DNA from: Spisula solida
Taxonomy: Eukaryota > Mollusca > Bivalvia > Venerida > Mactridae
Assembly (NCBI GenBank): GCA_947247005.1
Contig: OX365959.1
Span: 40,951,097 to 41,015,096, forward strand
Length of the DNA: 64,000 nt
Reading direction: 5' to 3'
Shown: piece after piece, positions 26,228 through 36,439 of the stretch
Numbering within the stretch: the first letter of the stretch is position 1
Layout: each line of letters opens with the position of its first letter
Position numbers and translations under genes: made by a program
The notes under the pieces: generated by a model
What the model was told of the DNA's origin: nothing
Database searches by the model: none
What the model saw: the letters and a program-made list of their open reading frames with translations, nothing else

Positions 26228-26676
26228 TCTGATAAATAAAATAAATATACCAGATTTATATAGCGCCTTTTTCATGCAAACACACGTTCAAAGGCACTTT
26301 ATATTATAGTGTTGCAGCCACACGGGCGCAGGTGCATCCTCAACCAGTGCAGATACAGCATGATCTGACCAGAGGAACAGACTGAGAGAAAACCCCTGAA
26401 GGGAGAAAGATACATTATATATAGGCGTGTCCGGCGCTGCAGAAGTGCGCCTAGCTCTTATTTCGAATAGACAGCCTGGTTCTTTATTGTGCCCGGTGTA
26501 TAGCACCGATATACACCTTCCTGGCACCTTTACCTAGATACTTTGCAGACCAAACGGTCATATATATTGGAAAATATTATAAATATTTCAGAAATGTCAA
26601 GTTCCGATGCCGCGGATTGAACCCACGACCTCTGCATTGACAGTCCTGTGCGTTACCACTGAGCTAAATCCGCTTA
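26228..26676 (-). mobile_element. tRNA-derived SINE with LINE-like tail in defensin 2 intron
   Basis: On the minus strand it opens with a tRNA-like head (A box TTAGCTCAGTGG, B box GGGTTCAATCC, 26676-26605). It ends in a 'ggcgctatataaat'-type tail followed by TTTATTT repeats near 26228. Such tails are shared by L2-like LINEs and the SINEs they mobilise. It sits in the 3'-UTR intron of defensin 2 only. The anticodon stem does not pair, so it is not a tRNA gene. Confidence 0.72.
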
Positions 26677-26865
26677 TATAACCTCGAGCATACAGCTGCC
26701 GTCGTAGGACGGATACAAAGAATGCTCTTTGACTTCGAATATACAAGGTATGATCCGAACGTTTCTTGACAAGTGCCGTGATATTTCTGTTTATGAATAT
26801 TTTTCTATTACATTTTCTACAAGTACTCATATTGAAATTACAATTTGCATTTTCTATCATTTCAG

Positions 26866-26952
26866 GAAGACGTTTAATGAAGACGGGGCGATTTTGTTTC
26901 TGTCGACGTTCATGGTGCATTTATTACTGCAATAAAGATATTTTTTTAATTT
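26866..26952 (+). other. Defensin 2 exon 3, 3' UTR with poly(A) signal
   Basis: The acceptor TTTCTATCATTTCAG ends at 26865, and AATAAA is at 26931-26936. The matching donor is GTAAGT at 25781, just after the stop. It is similar over its length to 22369-22460 and 32921-33000. Confidence 0.75.
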
Positions 26953-27399
26953 ATCACATTGTTGTCATTCTTGTGAGGTATCGATTGCATTAAGATGTGA
27001 CAATAGGTACCTAAATATATACATTTTTTGTATGTACATTATGACAACGGGCACTGTATGTTCCTATTGAAAGTATCTACAAAACACACAAATTCATCGT
27101 CTGCGAATTTGGTTCCAAAGCGATCTTACTTAAACAGATACATGTACATGAGGTCCGCATAGAAGATTGCGTTTATATGCAAATGTGTTAACCTCGTGAA
27201 ATAAAGTCATTGTTAGTATTATTATTATTATACGACAAATGTGAAACAACTGACGATTTAAAACGGAACTTTTCGTTATCAATTGCTGCGTCATTTTGAC
27301 ATGTTTTGTCAAACACATACAATGTATATCAGTCCTTGACCGTATAAAAGTACAGTCACGTAAATATGACAAACTGATAAGGTCTAGTTCAAACTCGGA

Positions 27400-27520
27400 T
27401 TTGGGCTTCCTTTTCGCGTTCAGTTGTGCGTTGGACACTGTGTCGTGTGATTGTTTTCTGTGCTCGGCTTTTTAAGTTGAGTGATATCCACTATCAAATG
27501 TTCTATTATCTGTTTAGACA
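27400..27520 (-). repeat. Mosaic 'GGCAGC' dispersed repeat, diverged copy
   Basis: It shares with 33650-33760 the same break point after a 'gtctagttc' word and the same internal order ('cgcgttcagttgtg', 'gtgtgattgttttctgtg'). The equivalent point behind defensin 1 (about 22800) lacks it. Confidence 0.65.
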
Positions 27521-27649
27521 TTTGATCACATTGAATTAAGAACATCACTGATTGATTAACTAATGACTAGTATCTAACGCAATGATGAGGATGCTTTATA
27601 ATTATTTAGAAGCATTGCTACACCTCAAGATACAAGTAGTTGACATTTC

Positions 27650-28190
27650 ATATTTTTGTGATCCTGTGTTTGGTGTTTAGTTCAGGTGAACGAACCACGC
27701 TAGCCAATTCCGTCTCTCGTTAATTCTAATTAGTCAGCTTATAAACTGTGTTCTCTATCTTAATTGTCACGCAATATGAACGATGAAGGTCTTAAAAATG
27801 GAGATATCATAATTACATTAGCAAGTGTTATACAATTATACTTCACCGTTTAAATAATCAAGGAATAACATTGATCCAGTCTTCATATGCTAAATAAAAA
27901 ATGATTAGAGCGTAATTTCACAATTTGAAAATTAACTTCAGAATATCAGTGTAATTGAAAACGTTAATTGTTTAGGCATTTTGTTTCTTGTTAATGCGTT
28001 ATCAAATTATATTCATCATTCCTAATATTTTAATCATTCATACGTTTTGCTTCAAATTTTTAGGATACCATCGATAGTGCTTGTATTTCAGCGTATAAAA
28101 ACCCTCAGATTGGTTATTCTAGTATGTGATCATACATGCAGTGCCTTTGTCACTTTTATGTTTGTCCTATCGTCACACCCTTATAAACTG
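27650..28190. repeat. Duplicon E, copy 1 (paralogous to 35530-36070)
   Basis: Strong ordered similarity to 35530-36070, including 'gaacgaaccacgctagc' and 'acgcaatatgaacgatgaag'. Both copies hold a short ATG frame starting MNDEGLK (27776-27853 here) behind a TATAAAC word. It is too short to call a gene. Confidence 0.7.
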
Positions 28191-30020
28191 GCATTTGTAG
28201 ACAGTTGATGACCTTTGTGTCTTGTTCTGCAAATAGACTTATCTACATCTCATGCTGACAATAAATGTTCCCGGAAGGGCGTACATGCTGGATTTTACTG
28301 CAATTAATGTGGCGGCTAGCCAATACTTGCATACATATTTTAGCGAGCATAGCTTTCTATGACTAGAATTGTTTCTAATTTTGATTTAAATAATACGAAC
28401 AAATGACTGAAACTCATTAATCAACCTCATAAACGTACACTGACGAAATGAATTGGGCATAACAACAAAAACTCAATCCGAACAAAATGGTATTGCTACA
28501 AACAGACTAAATAAAGGATGATCCCTCTATTATCAGTGTAATATTTTAGCTACACGCAATTGTCTTATCATGTCGTGTTGTCAATGACCTGTCGTTACTT
28601 TCCTTAAGGATGTTGTTCAAATTTTCCAGGAAGTAAAGTAATCTAATCTGACAAAAATATGATAAAACACTAGGTCACTGAACTCGTTTTCCGAGTAATC
28701 AGCCTTGTTTGAAGTGTGCATATTGTTTAATGTAAATTGGTGGTAAGGTTCACATAAGACCTTTTTATATGATATCTGTGATTTAAATGATAATGTGTGT
28801 TTGGTGAAACATCGTTATACATGACCGAGATACAAAAAATAATAAGTTTTGTCTTATATAATGGTGTTGCTCTTTTACCTCCACTCACAACATATTTAAT
28901 GCAGCAACATAGGACTTAGGTAAAATCCTAATATTTTTTCAACTGTTTAACTTTTAAAAATATTTTGTGAAGCAATTTTAGTGATATAGATTTTCGCTAA
29001 TTTTGTTTTCAGTTTGGTTAAATTTAGTTTAATAACACATGCGCCAATTGTCATTGAACTGTGCGTCAGATAAGAGCTCCAATCAAAAATCCATTACAGA
29101 CTGTAACTTTTTTTATTACTGAACAGATATGCACCAATATGCTGCTAACATGTCTTTTAAAGCAGACTTGCAATGTCACAAATACAGAGCATACATTATT
29201 TCGACCAGTCGAATAATCTGATAACTGGAAAATATAAGAAACTCATCGTCTAGGTATATGTCGGTCGAGGTCATCAGACCAATCGAAATATTACTTTTAC
29301 ACAATGGTATTTCCTTTTACGAAATGACATCAATACTAGAGGAATAAAATGTCTGGGAGTCATTTTAGCGAGCCCTAATAAACAAACTATTAGCAATGCA
29401 GAAAAAAACTGACTAAATTTACAATGAGAAAATTAAAAGCCATCTATCTCCCGAGTTGATGTACTCAAAATATTATGTCTAGACATTGGGTCAAGTGAAT
29501 TTGCTTATTTGAATGTACTGCATCAGACATTACTTTACTTACTGTAAATGCAGGAAGGCGGCAATGTTCTTCGTTGAACGATAATTTGTCATGCACAATG
29601 TTACTGGCGATTATTCTACTCTGTTATTGCATGAATTAACCAAAATAAATAAGTACTTCGCTACTGAGTAATAAATACTGAAACTGGTAAATAGTTGCAA
29701 TATAGTTAACATTTCTTTCTATCATTTGCACCATATTAAGCAACATTGTTTTCACCGCATGAATATATTTTTCACTTTTTAATGACGTACATGTTAGTAT
29801 AGACTTAGGAATTACCAAAAACGTCGAAAATCCCGCAAAAACACACCCCATTTGGTGGCACTATTTACCGCGTGTAATGGGAATTTTCTCGCTAAAGTCT
29901 CCAACACTTTATTCTATATTCATTCAAAATATCATGAACTTCAGAGTATTTTTATGGAAAAGGGTATATTCTACCTCGATTTTCAATAATAGTTATCAAG
30001 AGCTCTTAGTTATATCATCT
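28190..30020. repeat. Duplicon D upstream of defensin 3
   Basis: The partner of 16930-19500, in the same order and orientation. It lacks the 414-bp MITE and part of the surrounding sequence (jump near 29122). The short frames inside are not shared with the other copy. No gene was recognised. Confidence 0.75.
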
Positions 30021-30570
30021 TGAATATGTTGCTATGAACACCTGAACAAGCAATCACCTCAGGCCCAAATTTATATTAGCAACAACCACAACATCGTCGC
30101 GTTTCATACTCTATCATATTACATCCAATGTCCACCGTTTCTTTATGCAAACTGTAAAGGCTCTCTTTGTATAATAAAACAGGAGTGGTATTTAATATTG
30201 ATCTCACTTGACTTAAGGATAAGGACAACCAATCAGATCACACTATATTAAACTCTTGGCCAGAAACAGGCAATATGATTGGCTATCCTTATTCTCCTAT
30301 TGAATAAGATCTAAATTAAATACCAACACAGATCAAGATATCGATGTGTGAGTATTTTATATTCTAAAGGGAGAACTTTCCGGGATAATAGGTGTGGACA
30401 GGTGGAGTATGAAACCGCATTTACCCGATGAACAGAATTTCGTGTGGGAATGAAAAAACAATCGGGTAAATTGTGTACTATTCCATGACTAGTGAGTATA
30501 TTTTAACGGCGTACGGGTAGTTAATGAAATGTAGTTGGTTGAAACAGGTGAAGCATGTCCATTACATTCG

Positions 30571-30712
30571 AACGACTTTGTGTCACCTCGGACGTCCGGA
30601 CATTATTGGTACCATTTTGATTTCGTTTTTGGTTTGGCGCGGCTTTGAAGCGAGCCCGTGACCTCCCACACTCGATGCCAACGTTCTACCACTAGGCTAT
30701 CGAGGCGGTTTT
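30571..30712 (-). mobile_element. tRNA-derived SINE upstream of defensin 3
   Basis: The best preserved head of the three orthologous insertions: on the minus strand CGATAGCCTAGTGGTAGAAC supplies the A box, and GGCTCGCTTCAAAGC the B-box position. It ends in 'ccggacgtccgaggtgacac'. Confidence 0.8.
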
Positions 30713-30810
30713 ACACCAAATCGAAATCTGAAATCTGTATTTGACACCATTTCAATAGTACATCATAGACCATGACTAATAAACCGGGAAAAGCTAGTAT
30801 ATGCAATCAT

Positions 30811-30945
30811 TGAGATAAGTCATAGATTGATGCGTTATCAAACAAGGAAACAAATATTTTAATGTAGATTTTGAGTTTCGTTTCCTTCTTCCGTGAACAT
30901 TGCGACATGTGTTCTGATAAGTGTGCTATAGAAGATACTATATAA
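30811..30945 (+). promoter_or_regulatory. Defensin 3 promoter
   Basis: TATATAA at 30939-30945 is 77 bp before the ATG, exactly as in copy 1. GATA motifs are at 30811 (TGAGATAAG) and 30915-30921 (TGATAAG), and an ETS-like TTTCCTTCTTCCG lies near 30880. Confidence 0.7.
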
Positions 30946-31015
30946 GTACCTCGCTTAAGCTGTACAATATTATTGTTCAACACTCTCTACTGAACTACCT
31001 CACCAAACCGTAAAA

Positions 31016-31960
31016 ATGAAGTTAAATTCAACTCTCGCTTTGTTGGTTGTCATGGCTACTTGTAAGTACTGAATATATTTTTATTCATTGCGGAGTTTGC
31101 ATACATGTGATGTTTTCATAAAAAAAATTATTTTGAATACTTAATAATTTCGTAGATGATTTTTCATTAGAACGATCTACTTGTTTGTGTTAAAGCATTG
31201 ATCAAACATGCATGCACCATGGTGCGGGTATTACATAAACAGTAACAACGCTCTTGTGGACAGTCAATGTACTTTAAGGTTACGAGTATATTCTGTTATG
31301 CTAGTTACACCACATCACAGATTAATCACAATGGTTGGGTTTGGGTTCTGATACTGTAATGCCACGGCTGTGGACCAATGTTAAATGCGTTGTACTTTAA
31401 CCCTGGTTCAAATCCCGGTTGTGACAGATCACATCCCAACATTTGTCATATACGTCGATTTTCATCGACAAATGGAAACGTTGCCGGCTACGTATGGGTT
31501 AGTGTCTGGGTTCGAATCCCGGTCGTGGCAGAATACACCCTAACATTTGGCGTATTTGTCAATTTTCATCCACACATCGAGATGTTGCCGGCTCCTTTAA
31601 GAAAACAATAGTTGGTACAGTTAGGATATAATCTAGAAAAACTGGTTAGATCATTGTGTCACCGTATATAACTGCAAAATAATTTCACCCCAAAAAAACA
31701 AACGCACAAAATTACCAGAGGTGCGGTGACTAATTTTGCTGCTGTGTGCATTCAGTAAGTATACATTAAAACACTAGCGATTCATTATTTCAGGCCTGGT
31801 GGTGGTAATTGCCGGATTTGGATGCCCGGGGGACGAGTATCAATGTGATCATCATTGTCGAGATATACATTGTCGAGCTGGATATTGTGATGCAGCTACT
31901 CTCTGGCTACGTTGTACATGTGTAGATTGTTCTCATGGGAAGAGGATTGTACTCGGATAG
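31016..31960 (+). CDS. Defensin 3, eight-cysteine CS-alpha-beta peptide
   Basis: Coding parts 31016-31061 and 31794-31960 are joined by a phase-1 intron. The precursor starts MKLNSTLALLVVMAT, with the signal peptide ending before GFGCPGDEYQC. The 48-residue mature part differs from defensin 1 at only three positions (E to Q after Y, G to D after R, L to I in the tail), while the 22-residue signal differs at five. All eight cysteines, the CXXXC/CXC pair, the GYC gamma-core and the GKR tail motif are kept. Two signals downstream look weaker than in the other copies: the donor after the stop reads GTACAT instead of GTAAGT, and the poly(A) hexamer is TATAAA. The protein is intact, so I annotate it as a gene, but its mRNA may be processed less efficiently. 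Confidence 0.92.
31330..31600 (+). mobile_element. Dimeric SINE-like repeat in defensin 3 intron 1
   Basis: Orthologous to 20975-21207. Two units of about 103 bp each carry a B-box (GGTTCAAATCCC at 31404, GGTTCGAATCCC at 31509) and end in GTTGCCGGCT. The 77-codon open frame here is just the repeat read through. Confidence 0.75.
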
Positions 31961-32023
31961 GTTTGTACATTTCTATTTAAGTCGTGGTGATTCTATTACT
32001 TCAATAACCTTTCTAAAATATTA

Positions 32024-32290
32024 TATTAAGTCAGACAGGGAAGGCAGCACTCAACTTAACCAGCCGAGTACAGAAAACATTAAAAACACACAAAGCACAA
32101 TGCCCAACTAAACAAGCGCAGATCCGCCCAAGTCCAAGCTGTCGAAAAGTTTAATGAATTATAACTAGCTGAATGACCCAGCAAACAAGACTCAGTAAAC
32201 AAGATGCGGAATGCCTACGCTGAATGACCTAGTTACAACAGTAAAACTGTTGAACTACATAATTTTAGCAGCCTTGCACTAGTATTGGCC
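32024..32290 (+). repeat. Mosaic 'GGCAGC' dispersed repeat in defensin 3 3'-UTR intron
   Basis: Plus-strand copy beginning ATTAAGTCAGACAGGGAAGG, with the 'acagaaaacattaaaaacac' and 'acaatgcccaac' blocks, then 'caagtccaagctgtcgaaaa' and several 'gctgaatgacctagtt' units. Confidence 0.85.
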
Positions 32291-32493
32291 AGATCAAATG
32301 GGATGTTTCATTACAATATCTCATTGTAAGTGGAAGCAATGAGTTTAAATCCCGGAAAGACCGAGATGCTTTTTATTGATCTGATGTTACTGGGGTGTTT
32401 TTATGTTGTTTTTTCCGTCTATGTTAGACTTGTACAATGTATATGAGGTTTAGTCCAATCAATATTAATTCAGTCCTACGTGTTTGGTTAAGA

Positions 32494-32626
32494 ACCGTCT
32501 CGATAGCCTAGTGGTAGAACGTCCGCTTCGAGTGTATGAGGTACCAGGCTCGCTTCAAAGCCGCGCCGTACCGAAGATGGTACCATTAATTTCCGGATGT
32601 TCGAGGCGACACATTCATTTCATTTC
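32494..32626 (+). mobile_element. tRNA-derived SINE in defensin 3 3'-UTR intron
   Basis: Same family as the SINEs upstream of each defensin but on the plus strand: CGATAGCCTAGTGGTAGAAC, then CAGGCTCGCTTCAAAGCC, and the 'ccggatgttcgaggcgacac' end. It is not found in the corresponding introns of copies 1 and 2, so this is a later insertion. Confidence 0.82.
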
Positions 32627-32920
32627 ATAAACTATTCGTACTAAAAACGATTATGTAGTGTGCTGAGATCGTTATCAACCGCAATCGAAGCTGCAGAATA
32701 CCAGCCTCTTCTATTACATTGGGGCATGCAGCAGCTGCCGTCGTAGGACGGATACAAAGAATGCTCATTGACTTAATATGTATGAGGAGTATTTGAAACG
32801 TTTTTTGACAAGTGTCGTGATATTTTTAATGTTTCATATTTTTCTATTGAATTTTCTACATGTGTATACATGTAAATGTACTCATATTGAATTTACAATT
32901 GGCATTTTCTATCATTTCAG

Positions 32921-33005
32921 AAAGACGTTTAATGAAGATTTGACGTTTTTGTTATGGTCGAATTTCATGATACATGCATGATTCCTATAAAAATACTTTT
33001 TTAAT
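32921..33005 (+). other. Defensin 3 exon 3, 3' UTR
   Basis: The acceptor TTTCTATCATTTCAG ends at 32920. The hexamer is TATAAA (32986-32991) where copies 1 and 2 have AATAAA. Otherwise similar to their final exons. Confidence 0.65.
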
Positions 33006-33072
33006 TGAGCACATTGTCGTCATTATTGTCAGAAATCGATTGCATTAAGATGTGACAGTAGATACCAATATA

Positions 33073-33302
33073 TCGCTGGCTTAGAATGAGAAGGTCGTAA
33101 GTAGAAAATCGACATTTTGAGAAAACAAAAAAAAAACTGCCAGAAACCTACACTTTACTTATAGAAAAACAAGCTTTTTAAACTTCAAAATGACTACTTC
33201 CGATGTTCATGAAAATAGGCGCATAAGAAGCGCCTTGTGTTGCAGATTTCAAATATGCATACGTCTTATAAGGTCATAACCCTTCCAATTCTAAGCCAGC
33301 GA
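33073..33302. mobile_element. MITE with TCGCTGGCTTAGAAT inverted ends
   Basis: Perfect 15-bp inverted ends (TCGCTGGCTTAGAAT) with weaker pairing further in, and flanking TA at 33071-33072 and 33303-33304. The same spot behind defensin 1 (about 22530) and defensin 2 (about 27040) has no insert. A diverged second copy is at 59514-59679. At 230 bp it is non-coding. Confidence 0.85.
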
Positions 33303-33649
33303 TATGTACATTATGAAAGTATCAACAACGCACACAAATTAATCGTCTGTGAATTTGGTTCCAATGCGATTTTCCATAAACAGATACAATAATGTCCGCA
33401 TGGAATTCGAAGATTGCGTTTATATTTATCTTTAACCTTTTGAAAGTCATTGTTAGTACTATAAGTAGTATACATCAAATGTGAAAAAAACTGACGATTT
33501 GAAACGGAACTTATCGTTATTTATTACTACGCCTTTTGAGATGTGAAGCACAACCTATTTTTGTCAAACACAATCAGTACTTGACGGTTAAAAAGTACTG
33601 GCACGTAAATATAACACGCAGATAATGTCTAGTTCCACCTCGGACTTTG

Positions 33650-33760
33650 ACTTTCTTTTCGCGTTCAGTTGTGTGTTTGGCAATGTGCCGTGTGATTGTT
33701 TTCTGTGTTCGGCTGTTTAAATTAAGTGCTGCCTTCCCTATCAATTTTTTTATTATCTGT
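33650..33760 (-). repeat. Mosaic 'GGCAGC' dispersed repeat, diverged copy
   Basis: Minus-strand copy starting near 33742 with 'gatagggaaggcagcactta'. It occupies the same site as 27400-27520 behind defensin 2. Confidence 0.7.
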
Positions 33761-33910
33761 TTAGACATTTCATCAAATTGAACTTCGAACTAATTCGAGA
33801 CAAATATATTGTTGAAACCATCACTTGGGTGATTTCCTTGACCCATCATTAGAGTATATAACGAAATCCAGAGATAGAAATACACAATACTATGTTATCA
33901 ACCAATAGTT

Positions 33911-33996
33911 TGTACCGTACGTGTGATTCGAACTTATACTGAATGGTGATTTAAAAATGCAAAATAGGTAGGCATTAAACCACTCAGCTATCGCAA
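33911..33996 (-). mobile_element. tRNA-derived SINE downstream of defensin 3
   Basis: On the minus strand GCGATAGCTGAGTGGTTTAA gives an A box and AGTTCGAATCAC a B box, with spacing like a leucine or serine tRNA ancestor. Orthologue at 22951-23045. Confidence 0.65.
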
Positions 33997-33999
33997 CCA

Positions 34000-35529
34000 A
34001 TCCAAACAAGTTTCGCAAATAATCAGTAATGTGATAACGTCACGCCAGTAATTGGTTGATATGGTTAGCAACACTGACTATACATGTATACGCGATAGCG
34101 AGACGGGAAGAATTATTAAAGTAAGACCGTTATTACATTGTAGTAAATAGCTATTTAGCTATAATTCACTTCGTCAATATCTTTTCATGCTGTTATTTTT
34201 GTTACTTTTCATTTTCAGTGATGTACACTTTTTGAATTTATTACATCCCTTCGGGCCTCTTTGCCATTAGGTCTCAGGAATGGACAGTTACTTGGACTTT
34301 CTCCACAACATAAATTAGTTTAACGATATATGAATACCAGCCGAATATTCACACGTAGCAAAATCGGAACTAGTTATTTGCAGTAGTTGTAATTATTTTC
34401 ACGAACGGTGGACATTGCGTTTGCAAGAGGCTTGTTCCATCAAGATAATGTTTTATGATATAAAATAGTTGATTTAATGCTTACGAGTGGTTTACCGCGG
34501 AATATCAGTGAATTATAATCCGATAATTTCTCTGTTGATAATTTCACTGTTGATAGTTTCACTCAAACGGACTACTTTAAAACCCCCCGTGGAGCGCCCC
34601 AATTTGTTTTATGCCTATTGACGTCCTATTATCGAAATGACACTGTCTGCCTTAAACTCTCAGTGGATAGTTCCCAAAATCCCAAATTTGGAGGCAATGC
34701 AGACGTATAATTATGTTGTATGACATTGGTAGTAATTTAAATATGTAGCTAATGCTTTAAATAACATTTAATACTGGATACATTTCAAATACAAACACAA
34801 ATTAGTTTTTTACTCAAATTGTAAACGGCTAGCTTCGTTCAGTGGATGCTGTATTAAAAGATCTAGATAGCGTATGTATACAAAATGAAACATACATTTT
34901 CTTTTATCAGAAATACACTTATTAAGAACGTCCGTACGATTACTTACACTACAATTAAAGTGACCTTATAAAGCGTACATTTACGACGAAAATCGAGTGC
35001 TTTTTGAAGACCTACTTAATCAACGCCAGCGCGCTGTCAAGTTGAGGCGCCATGCGGGTCAATATAATTCAATTAGTTACTAATCGGTTAAAAATTACCA
35101 AAATAAAGCATAAAACAAATAGAAAATTTGGGTTATCGATGTAAGATCGGTAGTTATTTCACCTCATGAGCAGCTGACTTATATTTTCAATCGTGGCTAC
35201 ACCGAAAAACACAAATATCTTCTATCTATATATCATACGAGTTCAAACTATTTAAACGATGTGAAGTTATCATGTACCTGTCTCATAAGAAGCGTATGCA
35301 TACGAATATACAACATTTAAAAGTACGGAAATCAAGCAACTTAATCAAATTGTCCGGAATGCATTTGTACATTGTGTTGATCAATGGTGTAATGATTGGT
35401 TAAGTAATATTCATCGTAATAATGTTTAATAATTGTTTTGAATAATTGATAAATCTTCAGAGAGAAATATCTGACATTTCCAACATTTTGTCGATGTTAG
35501 AGTTTAGACTTTTTTTGACCCGGTTATCT
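34000..35529. other. Intergenic, nothing recognised
   Basis: AT-rich. A short direct repeat 'ttgataatttcact / ttgatagtttcact' lies at 34533-34563. No exon, RNA gene or element ends were recognised. Confidence 0.55.
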
Positions 35530-36070
35530 TAGTTCATGTGAACGAACCACGCTAGCTATTTCCGTTCCTCGTTAATTCCTATTATGCGGCTTATAAACTG
35601 TGTAATCTATCTTAATTGCCACGCAATATGAACGATGAAGGTCTTAAACATGGAGATATCTTAAGTGCATTTGCAAGTGTAATACCATTCTACTTTACTG
35701 TCTTTATAATTAAGGAATAACATTGATCAAGTCTTCATAATGTTTTATGCTGATTCTGAATGTGAATATTAACATGATTGGAGCATGATATCACAATTTG
35801 GAAATTAACTTCAGGCTAATAAAAACAAAACGTTTGAGATAATTGGTTAGGCATTTCGTTTCTTGTTAATGCATTAACCAAATTATATTCATCATTCCTA
35901 AAATTTTAATCATGCATACGTTTTGCTTCAAATTAAGGATCCCATCGATAGTGCATATATTTCAGTGTATGAATAGACCCCTTATTCTAAGACCTGTTAT
36001 TCTAGTATGTGATCATGCATGCAGTGCCTTGGACACTTTTATGTTTGTCGTAACGAGTTTTTTCTAGTTG
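35530..36070. repeat. Duplicon E, copy 2
   Basis: The partner of 27650-28190. It also carries the MNDEGLK-type short frame (35628-35720) behind TATAAAC. It marks the 3' edge of the amplified defensin unit. Confidence 0.7.
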
Positions 36071-36439
36071 TGTGGTTTTGTTTGCGTTTGCCCATTTACG
36101 ACATAAATGTACGTTGATTTGTTAAATTTACAAATAAATAAGTTATGTCTGTGTCCTTGAGTATTGCAGTATGAAACTGTAGGACTTGTCAATATAAGTT
36201 TTAACAAACTTTATTTACAAATTACCCATGGCCCATAAGGCTATGAGGTTACAATACATAATATAGCAAGTAGTTTAATCAAGTACTTTCAGAGAAAGTT
36301 ATTAATGTCACATTATGTTGCATTTGTCAGTGAACATATGCATACGACTCTTGGAAATGTAGTGATGCTGTTTCAACATGATTAAATAATATCTTACTGA
36401 TTTTTACTGTAAGACAAATTGTATACCCAATAAGAAGCT

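Noticed and set aside
26605..26676. tRNA gene on the minus strand with a GTC-like anticodon
   Set aside because: The anticodon stem does not pair and the sequence continues into a SINE body and tail.
31378..31611. 77-codon plus-strand frame
   Set aside because: It lies within the dimeric SINE-like repeat in defensin 3 intron 1.
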